Assembly: GCA_937998875.1 (NCBI GenBank)
Contig: CALLBO010000026.1
Location: 1 to 64,000, forward strand
Direction: 5' to 3'
Length of the DNA stretch: 64,000 nt
DNA from: an uncultured Granulosicoccaceae bacterium
GTDB taxonomy: Bacteria > Pseudomonadota > Gammaproteobacteria > Granulosicoccales > Granulosicoccaceae
Shown here: in pieces, positions 36,986-45,095 of the stretch
Layout: each line of letters opens with the position of its first letter
Position numbering within the stretch: the stretch's first letter is position 1
Position numbers and translations under genes: made by a program
The notes under the pieces: model-generated
Seen by the model: only the letters and a program-made list of their open reading frames with translations
Told to the model about the DNA's origin: nothing
Database searches by the model: none

Positions 36986-37600
36986 GGTTTTTCTTCCGGG
37001 AACGATTTGGTGGCAGTTGGACAATCGGTGTGAGTCTGCTCTAAATCTTACAGCTAAACTTAGTCAGAGATTGTCCGAATGCAACGAAAATAGTGTTAAG
37101 TATAAGAACCTCAACGCAGCGCACCGGATAATGATCCATTGAACATAGGCTAAGAATCAAAGATTCCTCATTCAAAACAGGCATTTGCATGTGCGGTACA
37201 CTCTAATTACAGTGACTTTAGTGTAGGTAGAGTCTAGTTGTAAGATCCATTTAGGTTGATAAATTGCTGATGTACGGAGACTAAAATTTCCACCCCTGAC
37301 AACCTATTTGTTAAGTACTTATATTTGGAAAATGCGATTTGCTTAAGAACCCTGGAAAAACTCTGTGCAACTATACAATCTGAATGCCACGGCAAATAAG
37401 CGCTGGCGTGCTACGGATTGTTACCGAAACACAACTCAATAGTGCATATGTGTAATAGACATTTAGCAATCGCTGTGGTGATCTTGCCCATGCCGTTACA
37501 CAAGGGCGACTCTTGTGGTCCTGTCAATCGCATTTGGAATACGTGATTTAGTTGCGAATTAGCTTGATGCTTTTTGCTCTTGGTTTAAAGGAAAAATGCA
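36986..37600. other. Long divergent intergenic region, nothing recognised
   Basis: About 600 bases between the divergently transcribed M24 and DUF2235 genes. Short frames exist but have no ribosome sites or recognisable products. No strong palindrome or RNA-like structure was found by eye. Both promoters must lie here. Confidence 0.3.
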
Positions 37601-38770
37601 ATGAAAAAAGTAGTACGAAATTACTTCAGCTTTACCATTATAACACTCGCGCTCACTCTCGCGACTCAATTAGCTTACGCAAAAACTATTGTTATCAGTA
37701 TTGATGGGACGAATAATGATCCAGGCGATGCCACAGATAGATACAATGAAGTAGGAATGCTTGAAGATGCCAGTATTAGCAACGTTTTCAAGCTTCATCT
37801 TTATGCTGGTGGGCTAATGGACAATACTGCATTTGAAGTAAACGCTAACAAAGTTGCATTTTATTACATGGGTGTAGGTAATAGAGACAAAGAAAAAGTA
37901 CTTGGTAGATTCAGAAGCAAATTTTCAGCAGCGGTTGCCGTTCTCGAGCCAGAGAAAATTGAAGCCGAGGTGGATAAGGATCTTGCCAAACACTGTAATC
38001 CTTGTGACGACCTCTATATTTTTGGTTTTAGTAGAGGTGCGGCGACAGCAAGAAAAATAGCGCAAAAAATTGCTACACGGGGAGTAACCATCAATGGAGA
38101 AAATCAGAAACCTACAGTGAAATTTCTCGGTGTTTGGGACACGGTGGCAGCATTTGGGTTCAGTGGTGACTTGGTAGACCCAAATAAGTACCCAAGTTCA
38201 ACAATCCTTGACGACATCGACGGTCTGATTGCAGGCAACATAGAGCAGGCTTATCACCTAGTGTCGATTGATGATCCACGTCTGGCATTCAGGCCGACAT
38301 TAGTGGGGCCGCAAAGCAGACCAGATTTTCAATCCAGCAGGGTGCAAGAAATATGGTTTCCCGGTGTACACAGTGATATTGGGGGAGGATATGAAAAAGA
38401 CGGCTTATCTGACGTAACATTACAGTTCATGATCAATCGCGCAAAGGACGCAGGACTGAGTTTTCGAACACTAGAAGAGATCAGATCAGATGATCGAATT
38501 GATATTACTGCAGACAGACTGAACATTTCACCCAACGCAACAGATGGGAAGCTACATTTTGAGCCGGTGGTGGACGAAAAAGGATTTGCACCGAAGGTCC
38601 TAAAGTTACTACACGAGAGGGAACTATTTGTGTCCGATGGAGATCATAAAATCGCTCAAAAACCGGTTCTACATCACACCGTACTTACGCGAATGAATAC
38701 TCGTGCGGATTACGAACCAGGCCCAATCACGAAACTCCAAGGGTCATATATGATAGATGAAAGAGATTGA
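37601..38770 (+). CDS. Exported DUF2235 (Tle1-like alpha/beta hydrolase) protein
   Basis: A 389-residue protein with a clear signal peptide (MKKVVRNYF, a hydrophobic core, likely cleavage after AYA at 27). The mature part is DUF2235: VISIDGTNND at 31-40, the nucleophile elbow GFSRGA at 142-147, then VKFLGVWDTVAAFG and IWFPGVHSDIGGGY. DUF2235 includes type VI lipase effectors of the Tle1 family, but those lack Sec signals. No VgrG, Hcp or immunity-like gene is adjacent, so a periplasmic or secreted lipase/esterase is more likely. Substrate unknown. AAAGGA precedes the ATG. Confidence 0.85.
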   Translation: MKKVVRNYFSFTIITLALTLATQLAYAKTIVISIDGTNNDPGDATDRYNEVGMLEDASISNVFKLHLYAGGLMDNTAFEVNANKVAFYYMGVGNRDKEKVLGRFRSKFSAAVAVLEPEKIEAEVDKDLAKHCNPCDDLYIFGFSRGAATARKIAQKIATRGVTINGENQKPTVKFLGVWDTVAAFGFSGDLVDPNKYPSSTILDDIDGLIAGNIEQAYHLVSIDDPRLAFRPTLVGPQSRPDFQSSRVQEIWFPGVHSDIGGGYEKDGLSDVTLQFMINRAKDAGLSFRTLEEIRSDDRIDITADRLNISPNATDGKLHFEPVVDEKGFAPKVLKLLHERELFVSDGDHKIAQKPVLHHTVLTRMNTRADYEPGPITKLQGSYMIDERD

Positions 38771-38851
38771 TGTAGAAGCCGATCTCGTATCATCCAACCA
38801 CGCGGGTATATACCTGTTCAGCAATTCCCTTATTGTAGTAGCAGGTGGTTT

Positions 38852-39889
38852 ATGAATTTACTATGCTGGGAAGGCTACGAGTCAGAAAATATACTCGGTG
38901 AGTTTTCGCGCCAACGCAATATACAGTGCTCAGCACGGACATTGTTGAGCGATGCGAGGACAGCACATGGATTACTCGCTGGTGAATACAAAAACTATGA
39001 CGCACTGAATATTAATAATCCCTGGTGTCGGGATCTGCTTTGTCATCATGGTCTCATCAAAACACTTGACGAAAACAGATTTGCGCACACGCTTGAAAAT
39101 CTGTTACCAGAGTTTGATCGACTCTCGCGCTGGGCGCGTAACGATTCCGGTGAACTGATCGGCCTTTGCCAGCGTTTCGGTGCGTTTAATCTTGTCGTCA
39201 ATACAGATCGCGTGGATCAGACCACGGCAGAGGATCAGGGATTCAACCTGACGAGCTCTAAAAGTGTGCGCTTCGGTATACTTGCTTACGACGATTTCAA
39301 TATAATGCATATTTGCATAGGCGCAGGTATAAATCCTTTTGATCAACTTGACCCATCATCTTTGCAAAAATTCAGCAACACAGCGAATGACTGGCACAGA
39401 CGTTCAGCATTGGTTTGTGATGATCACAATGTACTCAATCGCGCATTACTCGACGGGAAAATTGATTTTTATATAAGCGGGGGTATATACACTGTCTCGA
39501 CAGCAAGGCTTGAAGGTTACGGTAACCTTCGCGCTATCACTCCAGCGAATAGCGGTACAGAGATCCCTGATGGCATTGTGTTCGCCGAAATAACATCCGT
39601 GTTGCAGCAAGCGCAATCCTCAGCTGATGCAATAGAATTTCTGGAGTTTATCAACCGCCCTGAAATCGCGATACGTGCCGCCATGACTCCGAACACACTC
39701 AACCCGGTGGCGCAGATGGGAGACCCACGGGTATTTTCGCAATTTTCAACACAACAGTTGCAGGCGCTGCAGTGGGATTCACTTTCCGAGGATATCTCAC
39801 GTTGCGACATGTATCAGATTCCCCCGAACCATACCGATCTTCTACAAAGACTACAGGGTGCAAGAAGTTATTCTGTACTTAATGGATAA
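38852..39889 (+). CDS. PotD-like solute-binding protein without a signal peptide
   Basis: A 345-residue protein with the fold signature of polyamine-type extracellular solute-binding proteins. It starts LLCWEGYESENILGEFSRQ and has the later GQRFGAFNLVVNTD-like, AYDDFNIMHICIGAGINP and EFLEFINRPEIAIRAAM segments. Unusually, the fold begins at residue 2 with no Sec signal or lipobox. AGGTGG sits five bases before the ATG, so the start is well supported. No permease or ATPase gene is adjacent. It may be a cytoplasmic ligand sensor or an enzyme-like derivative; function unknown. Confidence 0.7.
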   Translation: MNLLCWEGYESENILGEFSRQRNIQCSARTLLSDARTAHGLLAGEYKNYDALNINNPWCRDLLCHHGLIKTLDENRFAHTLENLLPEFDRLSRWARNDSGELIGLCQRFGAFNLVVNTDRVDQTTAEDQGFNLTSSKSVRFGILAYDDFNIMHICIGAGINPFDQLDPSSLQKFSNTANDWHRRSALVCDDHNVLNRALLDGKIDFYISGGIYTVSTARLEGYGNLRAITPANSGTEIPDGIVFAEITSVLQQAQSSADAIEFLEFINRPEIAIRAAMTPNTLNPVAQMGDPRVFSQFSTQQLQALQWDSLSEDISRCDMYQIPPNHTDLLQRLQGARSYSVLNG

Positions 39890-40104
39890 GGGCTAAGCTT
39901 GAGCTGAATGGTCTTGTTAGAACATCATGAATCTTCATTGGGAATGTTTCTGTACGTAATATTTTGAACCACAGGTCGCGAGATTAATTGCACTGCGAGT
40001 AGATGCCAAAAGACAGTACCACACCAATCTAAAACGATTTCGTCGGAGTGTTGAACTACGCCATTCATAAATGACTTACAGGTTAAAGGAGAACTTTAGG
40101 TAGA

Positions 40105-40150
40105 ACCGGACTTATGAGAAACGAGTAGTCGTTAAATCTTTAAGTCCGGT
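40105..40150. terminator. Large inverted repeat between convergent genes
   Basis: ACCGGACTTA (40105-40114) pairs perfectly with TAAGTCCGGT (40141-40150), ten base pairs. The 26-base loop holds a second stem, AACGA/TCGTT (40120-40124 with 40129-40133). It lies between the ends of the convergent PotD-like and SPW-type genes and could terminate both. A small structured RNA is less likely. Confidence 0.5.
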
Positions 40151-40171
40151 ATTGTGACTGCATCAAATAGC

Positions 40172-40531
40172 TTATGATGTTTCGGGTTCCGGCTTATGTA
40201 GTCCTACCACGAGCAGTACTGTGATACCAAGAATCAGATAGTAACCCAGGTCTAAGCCTTTAAATCCGAGTATAAATGGCGCAACCACGAACAAAAGACC
40301 GACCAGAAAATCTACCGCTAAATGCAGTTTGTATGGTAACACCCGAATCACACCCAGTTTATGATCTGTGAGTAGCGTGAGTATAAATGCTGCAACACCG
40401 ATAAACACAGACAGGTTTCTTGCGAAAGGATTGGTAACACCCAGCGATAATATGAATGGTGCGGCTATCAGTAGTATCGCAACAGGATAGTCCAGATAGG
40501 CGTGCATGGTTTTGGTGAATAATTTAGGCAT
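40172..40531 (-). CDS. Small four-helix membrane protein (SPW-repeat type)
   Basis: A 119-residue integral membrane protein with two copies of a two-helix unit: LDYPVAILLIAAPFIL near 13-28 and LAVDFLVGLLFVVAPFIL near 71-88, each followed by another helix. This repeated pattern is usually annotated as an SPW-repeat protein; function unknown. It is third in the glutaredoxin-DUF417 operon next to an AraC regulator, so a role in redox or oxidant stress is inferred. Confidence 0.7.
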   Translation of the reverse strand: MPKLFTKTMHAYLDYPVAILLIAAPFILSLGVTNPFARNLSVFIGVAAFILTLLTDHKLGVIRVLPYKLHLAVDFLVGLLFVVAPFILGFKGLDLGYYLILGITVLLVVGLHKPEPETS

Positions 40532-40634
40532 TTCTTAGTTTCCTTTTTTGATTTTGCGAGACCAGTACTGGCACTCACTGTTGATATATTTATGGCTGTG
40601 GTTGGTTATAAATATTGATTAAGTAGTTGCGGCG

Positions 40635-41135
40635 CTATCGATTCAAAGCCTTACCCAGCAGAGTTACTGCCGCTGCCAGAAGTACTACATCCTTTAGAAG
40701 GAACTGGCCTGGTACTACTGAAAGAGCTGGAAAGCCACCCAGACTTGCTTCCCAGCCAGGCGCTGTAAACAAGAAGCTCGATGTAACTGTGAACGTTGCC
40801 ACGGCTGCTAAAGCACCTAAAATGGCAGCACTTTTATAGCGTATGCCAATCAAAAGCGTTACAGCTGTTACGATCTCAATTGAGCCGATAAGATTGGATG
40901 TTCCTTGAAGACTTAATACCGAATATAGCCACGATACCAATGGACTTGACGCAACAAGTCCTTCAATGGCTCCAGCTTCATACGCTGTAAACTTCATTGC
41001 CCCAATCCAGCCGAGCACCAGTACGGTGGAGAATAATGTGGCGTGTTCTCCGAGTGCTGACACACGCTGCCCGATTGCTTGTCCGGAAGACTGTGCGTTC
41101 CATTCGTTGTTTGCTGATTGCGTTATGGTGTTCAT
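40635..41135 (-). CDS. DUF417 (RclC/YkgB-like) membrane protein
   Basis: A 166-residue inner-membrane protein with four hydrophobic helices. The core FSTVLVLGWIGAMKFTAYEAGAIEGLVASSPLVSWLY is the DUF417 hallmark. E. coli RclC, a member of this family, belongs to the reactive-chlorine-induced rcl locus controlled by the AraC-type RclR. Here the gene is flanked by a glutaredoxin and is divergent from an RclR-like gene, so a similar oxidant-stress role is likely. Confidence 0.85.
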   Translation of the reverse strand: MNTITQSANNEWNAQSSGQAIGQRVSALGEHATLFSTVLVLGWIGAMKFTAYEAGAIEGLVASSPLVSWLYSVLSLQGTSNLIGSIEIVTAVTLLIGIRYKSAAILGALAAVATFTVTSSFLFTAPGWEASLGGFPALSVVPGQFLLKDVVLLAAAVTLLGKALNR

Positions 41136-41191
41136 GTTATTGATTCCTGTGTTGTGTGTTGAATTTGAAGGTTGGAGTACGTAGTGGCTCT

Positions 41192-41491
41192 CTATCTGAG
41201 TTCCGTTGAAATATTTTCGCCAGACATGTTCTGCTCGACAATTGCCAGCATGGAATTTAATTTGCCGTTGTTATCAGCAGCCACCAGATCATCGCTGCCA
41301 CCAACATGCTGGCCGTTAATGAATATCTGGGGCACGGTTCGTCTTTGGCTACGTTGCTCCATCTGAGCGCGCTGCAGTGCATTAATTGATATGTCAATTT
41401 CATGATATTTCACACCCTTTTTATCCATCAGGGCTTTGGCGCGGTGGCAGTATGGGCAATTTGGTTTTGTGTAAATCTCAATAGTTTTCAT
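41192..41491 (-). CDS. grxC: Glutaredoxin 3-type
   Basis: A 99-residue dithiol glutaredoxin. The active site CPYC is at 12-15, the cis-proline segment is RRTVPQIFINGQHVGGSDDL, and the GG pair that binds glutathione is present. It reduces disulfides and glutathione mixed disulfides. Start 41491 is chosen because it gives the standard MKTIEIYTKPNCPYC N-terminus; the frame is open to 41551. It is first in the operon with DUF417 and the SPW-type protein, 130 bases from the divergent regulator. Confidence 0.92.
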   Translation of the reverse strand: MKTIEIYTKPNCPYCHRAKALMDKKGVKYHEIDISINALQRAQMEQRSQRRTVPQIFINGQHVGGSDDLVAADNNGKLNSMLAIVEQNMSGENISTELR

Positions 41492-41620
41492 GTGATGTTT
41501 TTTTCCTGTGTTGAGAACATGTGTCTGTATAATAGAGTTATAATTATTCACGAACAGTTACTGATATACTCAAAAACATATACCCATCGTCTACATATAT
41601 GTCTATTATGGTTACTATTA

Positions 41621-42487
41621 ATGTCTGCTGACATTCTCTCGGATGTGCTTCGTTCTCTCAGGGCTACCGGCACGGTGTACTTTTGCGATCAGCTCGTGGC
41701 ACCCTGGACAAAGGATTACCCGGGCGAATCAATGGCGAGCTTTCACCATGTTCGACGTGGTGGGTGCTGGTTTACCTCAGAAGGGGTAGAGGAATATCTG
41801 GGGCCGGGTGATATGGTGTTTATAGAGCCCCGGCGTGCCCACCAACTCGCCGACAAAACAATCCGTGACAGTGAGAACAATGCTCAGTCCACCACGTTGT
41901 TGTTATGTGGGTACTGCGAATTTGATGAATCGTTGGCAGTGCCGCTTTCTTCGCTTTTTCCCAGGATCAGCATCATCCGTGATGAACAATTGCAAGAGCA
42001 TGCCTGGCTGAGAACACTGTTAGACACGTTAAGTTCAGAACACATGTCGAACCGTCCCGGTACCGCAATGGTGGTGAATAAACTAACGGAAGTGTTACTG
42101 GTTGAGTTAATACGAATTAACTTCGGACATGGGACTAATCGGCCTTTGCTGCGGGCTCTATCAGATAAGCAGATCGGACATGCGCTGCAGCTGTTACACA
42201 ACAGGCCCGAAAAAGCGTGGTCACTGGAAACCTTATCTACAGATGTCGGAATGTCCAGAGCAAGCTTTGCCAAGCGATTTAAAAGTCTCGTAGAGCTGAC
42301 TATGTTTGACTATCTAACTCAGCTTAGGTTACAGCGCGCTTGTGAACTGCTAACTAATACCAGTCAATCGCTTTATGAAATAGCCAATAGCGTAGGGTAC
42401 GAGTCTGACTTGTCTTTTACTCGAACTTTTAAGAAAAAACTAGGAGTAACGCCAACGCACTATCGTAAGCAAAGTCTGGAGTTGTAA
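41621..42487 (+). CDS. AraC-family regulator with cupin domain (RclR-like)
   Basis: A 288-residue regulator. The N-terminal cupin-type AraC_binding domain includes GGCWFTSEGVEEYLGPGDMVFIEPRRAHQL. The C-terminal AraC domain runs from WSLETLSTDVGMSRASFAKRFKSL to YEIANSVGYESDLSFTRTFKKKLGVTPTHYRK. Cys22 and the LLCGYC pair sit where RclR has its hypochlorite-sensing cysteine region. Start 41621 gives the normal N-terminus; an upstream extension to 41402 is open but encodes an unlikely hydrophobic segment and overlaps grxC. Divergent from grxC, its probable target. Confidence 0.85.
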   Translation: MSADILSDVLRSLRATGTVYFCDQLVAPWTKDYPGESMASFHHVRRGGCWFTSEGVEEYLGPGDMVFIEPRRAHQLADKTIRDSENNAQSTTLLLCGYCEFDESLAVPLSSLFPRISIIRDEQLQEHAWLRTLLDTLSSEHMSNRPGTAMVVNKLTEVLLVELIRINFGHGTNRPLLRALSDKQIGHALQLLHNRPEKAWSLETLSTDVGMSRASFAKRFKSLVELTMFDYLTQLRLQRACELLTNTSQSLYEIANSVGYESDLSFTRTFKKKLGVTPTHYRKQSLEL

Positions 42488-42747
42488 CCTGACAGGTTCA
42501 AATCCTGGTCCATGCATCAACAAGCGAACCGCCGGAAGAAGAGGGCAGACAGGCCATACTGATAAAAGTGAAAAATTTCATTCTTCAGACCCATTAATGG
42601 AAACTGGAAATCTACGATAGCCAGTGCCGGGCGAACTATTGTACGAAGTCAATTAGTCAAAACGCACTTCTGTTTTTGAACATCAACTGATTTTTAAGGT
42701 TGATCACCAGATAGTTAGACCCGGCGCTTAGTCGAGAGATTCGAGCA

Positions 42748-43311
42748 CTACTGGCTTAACGAATAGTGTCTGGTAGTCACATCTGTGGTGAACTTAGATT
42801 CACTCGGCGCCGTGTAGATGCCGTCTGTAATACTGAAGTCCAGAAGATCCTTATTTTTTGCTACGCTCCAGATCTCTCCTTTATCGGGATTAAGTCGCAA
42901 CATAGCTCTCACTACCCCATTTGGTTTAGTAATAAAAAAAACTGCCAACTCTGAAGCCGGTTCTCCGGTCAAATATTCACCGTATCGGATGACGGTCTCG
43001 TTCTGTTCCACTACAATGTGAAATGTAGCCTTGTTACCCTTTACACCTATAGGGTTATACCTTTCCCCGTCACCCAGATCACAAAGTACCTGGCTGATCA
43101 ACAGTTGCTGACTAATAATTTTCTCATTGTAGTAGGCTAAGAATTTGTAAAGATATTTAGACGACAATTCAATCGGCCGTTGAATCTGCCGACAATTCTC
43201 CTGCTTTATATCTTTAACGGGAGTTGGTTTTTCCTGCGCGAAACCGCTACCGGAAAATGGCAAGTACATAATCACGTGCAAAAGACATAAAGATGTTTTA
43301 AACATTGTCAT
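42748..43311 (-). CDS. Exported protein of unknown function
   Basis: A 187-residue protein with a signal peptide (MTMFKTSLCLLHVIMYL, likely cleavage after GFA near 26). I do not recognise the mature domain. It has two cysteines (in QENCRQIQRP and QVLCDLGDGE) that could form a disulfide, and a beta-rich second half. Start 43311 is chosen over 43332 because GAGGCTACT-ATG exactly matches the start region of the AraC-type gene at 14139, and the two genes also share an upstream palindrome. It may belong to the same control circuit. Confidence 0.7.
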   Translation of the reverse strand: MTMFKTSLCLLHVIMYLPFSGSGFAQEKPTPVKDIKQENCRQIQRPIELSSKYLYKFLAYYNEKIISQQLLISQVLCDLGDGERYNPIGVKGNKATFHIVVEQNETVIRYGEYLTGEPASELAVFFITKPNGVVRAMLRLNPDKGEIWSVAKNKDLLDFSITDGIYTAPSESKFTTDVTTRHYSLSQ

Positions 43312-43647
43312 AGTAGCCTCGGCTTCTGTCATTAGGTTAAAGGATTGATCTTTCGATTTAGAAAGCCCGATCCAGACATTGATAAAGCACCTAGTTATTT
43401 AGTAACGACGGCACCTTCAACCATACAGAGTTCTCTCAGGCAATATGGATGTGGGTACGAAATTGTCAACCGGTGTTGACCGCGACCAGCCACCACAGCC
43501 AGGCCATTTCACCTATCGACTAAGTGATGTTGCAATCCTTCCCGTAGAACGGTACAGGTCCGAATCCGGAAAAAGTTCAGGGGCGGCGGCCAGAATCCGC
43601 AGAGTGTTAAAAGCGAGCCGATGGCTAACCAGATGAACAGGCGGTAT
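43312..43647. other. Intergenic region carrying the shared upstream module
   Basis: No gene is supported here. It contains the palindrome at 43465-43480 and, in the minus direction, a CGGGCTTT block also found before the AraC-type gene at 14139. The rest is unassigned, ending at the Rieske ferredoxin stop. Confidence 0.35.
43465..43480 (-). promoter_or_regulatory. Palindromic site upstream of the exported protein, overlapping a -35-like hexamer
   Basis: GTCAAC-CGGT-GTTGAC, a perfect 6-4-6 inverted repeat about 155 bases before the start codon. In the gene's direction it reads GGTCAACACCGGTTGACA. An ATATTG 17 bases after TTGACA could be a -10. Its twin lies before the AraC-type gene, 29 kb away. 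Confidence 0.55.
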
Positions 43648-43977
43648 TCAGATTGTCAACGCTTTAACGGGCATCTTAACCTGCACGAAATCACCCTGTT
43701 TTCGCGCCTGGAATGTTGCAAGCGAGCGCGTGGCAGGTGCTTCGAGCGGACTACCATCACGGATATCAAAACAGCCTTGATGCAAGGGGCACTCGATGAC
43801 GTTTCCGTCGAGATATCCGTCACATAGGTCGGCACCTCCATGAGTACAGCGGGCAGCTGTAACATAGACACCATCAGGTCGATCGTAAACCGCCAGTCGC
43901 CTTTTGCCGATACGGGCAGGGGTAACGTCGTCAGGTTCAAGGTCAGCCAGCGGTATGAGATTTTGCCATTCGCTCAT
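43648..43977 (-). CDS. Rieske-type [2Fe-2S] ferredoxin
   Basis: A 109-residue single-domain Rieske ferredoxin. The cluster ligands are Cys44/His46 in RCTHGG and Cys63/His66 in CPLHQG. Proteins of this size pass electrons from a reductase to an oxygenase. It is third in the operon behind the Rieske oxygenase and the desaturase, 21 bases after the latter, and is the obvious electron donor to either. No flavin reductase gene is adjacent. Confidence 0.92.
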   Translation of the reverse strand: MSEWQNLIPLADLEPDDVTPARIGKRRLAVYDRPDGVYVTAARCTHGGADLCDGYLDGNVIECPLHQGCFDIRDGSPLEAPATRSLATFQARKQGDFVQVKMPVKALTI

Positions 43978-43998
43978 ATGTAAACCTACGATGGCACT

Positions 43999-44937
43999 TT
44001 ACGATTGAGCTCGCACACGTTGCAATATATCTCTATGAGCATTGATGTAGCCTTTCGGTTCGACATATACACGGTCTTTTATTTTCTCGTGCAAGTCCCT
44101 CAATCTGTAAAAGGGAACAGAAGCAGCATAATGATGTGCGGCATGGTAGTTCATATTCCACGCAAGAAATCGCCATAGTGAAGAGACAATGTTTGTACGC
44201 GTATTACGTGTCATGTCAGCGACGGTCGGGCGACCGGCATGTTCCGTCATCCTGATAAAGCGCATGACGGGCTCACTAAGCATTACCGGCAACCACCAAT
44301 ACAGTAGTGGAGCCCACCAGCTGAGCGTTAAAACCAGCGCGATAATTAAAAGGTAACCCAAAATCATCAGCTGAGATTCGAGCACTACTTTTTTTACTTC
44401 AGAGCGAGGCACAAACTTCAGTTCCCCTTTGGTTAATTTACCTGTTGCCCGCCTGAACATACCGCCGAACTGCGACGACCAGTAAGGAATTGTGCTCAGG
44501 TACCAGAGATAGGCACGGCGATTCTCCGGTAACGGGATCATTTCCGGGTCTTTGTCATGCTGGTTGGTATAGGTATGGTGATCACAGTGCTCGTAGCGAA
44601 AGAACAGAGGTGGAATAACAAGTAAAAAACCACAATAAGACGCGAGAAACTTGCACAATTTGCGTGAACGAAATGCGGTGTAGTGAGTACACTCATGCTG
44701 TAGCGCGAAGTGATGCACCATAACGACACCATGAATGAACATAGCAGGAGCAAGTAACCACGATGTGTCTGTGGTAAACCAGATAAGTGATCCGGTAAAA
44801 GTGAGCAGTACCATCCACAAGAACAGGTGAACTAAACCCGGAACGTTTGATCGTTTCATCAGCAGCTTTAATTCGCGGCGGGGCACAAGTGCATTGTCAC
44901 CCAGGGCCTGGGTGAGAGGTGTCAGTGCCTGTTTCAT
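43999..44937 (-). CDS. Membrane fatty-acid-desaturase-family protein
   Basis: A 312-residue di-iron membrane enzyme. The three histidine boxes are present: HECTH (near 77-81), HCDHH (near 116-120) and HAAHH near the C-terminus, between paired hydrophobic helices. The family includes acyl-lipid desaturases, alkane hydroxylases and carotenoid ketolases/hydroxylases. Start 44937 follows AGGA; a longer frame reaches 45018. It sits between a Rieske oxygenase and a Rieske ferredoxin, suggesting a joint oxidative pathway rather than general lipid desaturation. Substrate unknown. Confidence 0.88.
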   Translation of the reverse strand: MKQALTPLTQALGDNALVPRRELKLLMKRSNVPGLVHLFLWMVLLTFTGSLIWFTTDTSWLLAPAMFIHGVVMVHHFALQHECTHYTAFRSRKLCKFLASYCGFLLVIPPLFFRYEHCDHHTYTNQHDKDPEMIPLPENRRAYLWYLSTIPYWSSQFGGMFRRATGKLTKGELKFVPRSEVKKVVLESQLMILGYLLIIALVLTLSWWAPLLYWWLPVMLSEPVMRFIRMTEHAGRPTVADMTRNTRTNIVSSLWRFLAWNMNYHAAHHYAASVPFYRLRDLHEKIKDRVYVEPKGYINAHRDILQRVRAQS

Positions 44938-45095
44938 TGTAAAATTCCTGCGGTACGTAGACCCGTTGCATAGTGGAATACAGGCCGGTAAAAATTGCTT
45001 TAATAGCCCTTCCTGCAACGTTACATAAACGTTTTTAGTAAATGATTATGGCCGTTGTACAGCAAGCCAGCAACACCACGCGATCATTGCCACGA

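Noticed and set aside
37601-39889. A toxin or type VI effector module made of the DUF2235 protein and its neighbour.
   Set aside because: The DUF2235 protein has a Sec signal, the neighbour is a PotD-like binding fold rather than an immunity protein, and no secretion-system gene is present.
42492-42511. A T-arm-like sequence (CAGG-TTCAAAT-CCTG) directly after the AraC regulator, which might be the 3' end of a tRNA or an attachment site.
   Set aside because: No acceptor, D or anticodon arm precedes it: that stretch is the coding end of the regulator. The following bases do not end in CCA, and there is no integrase or second copy.
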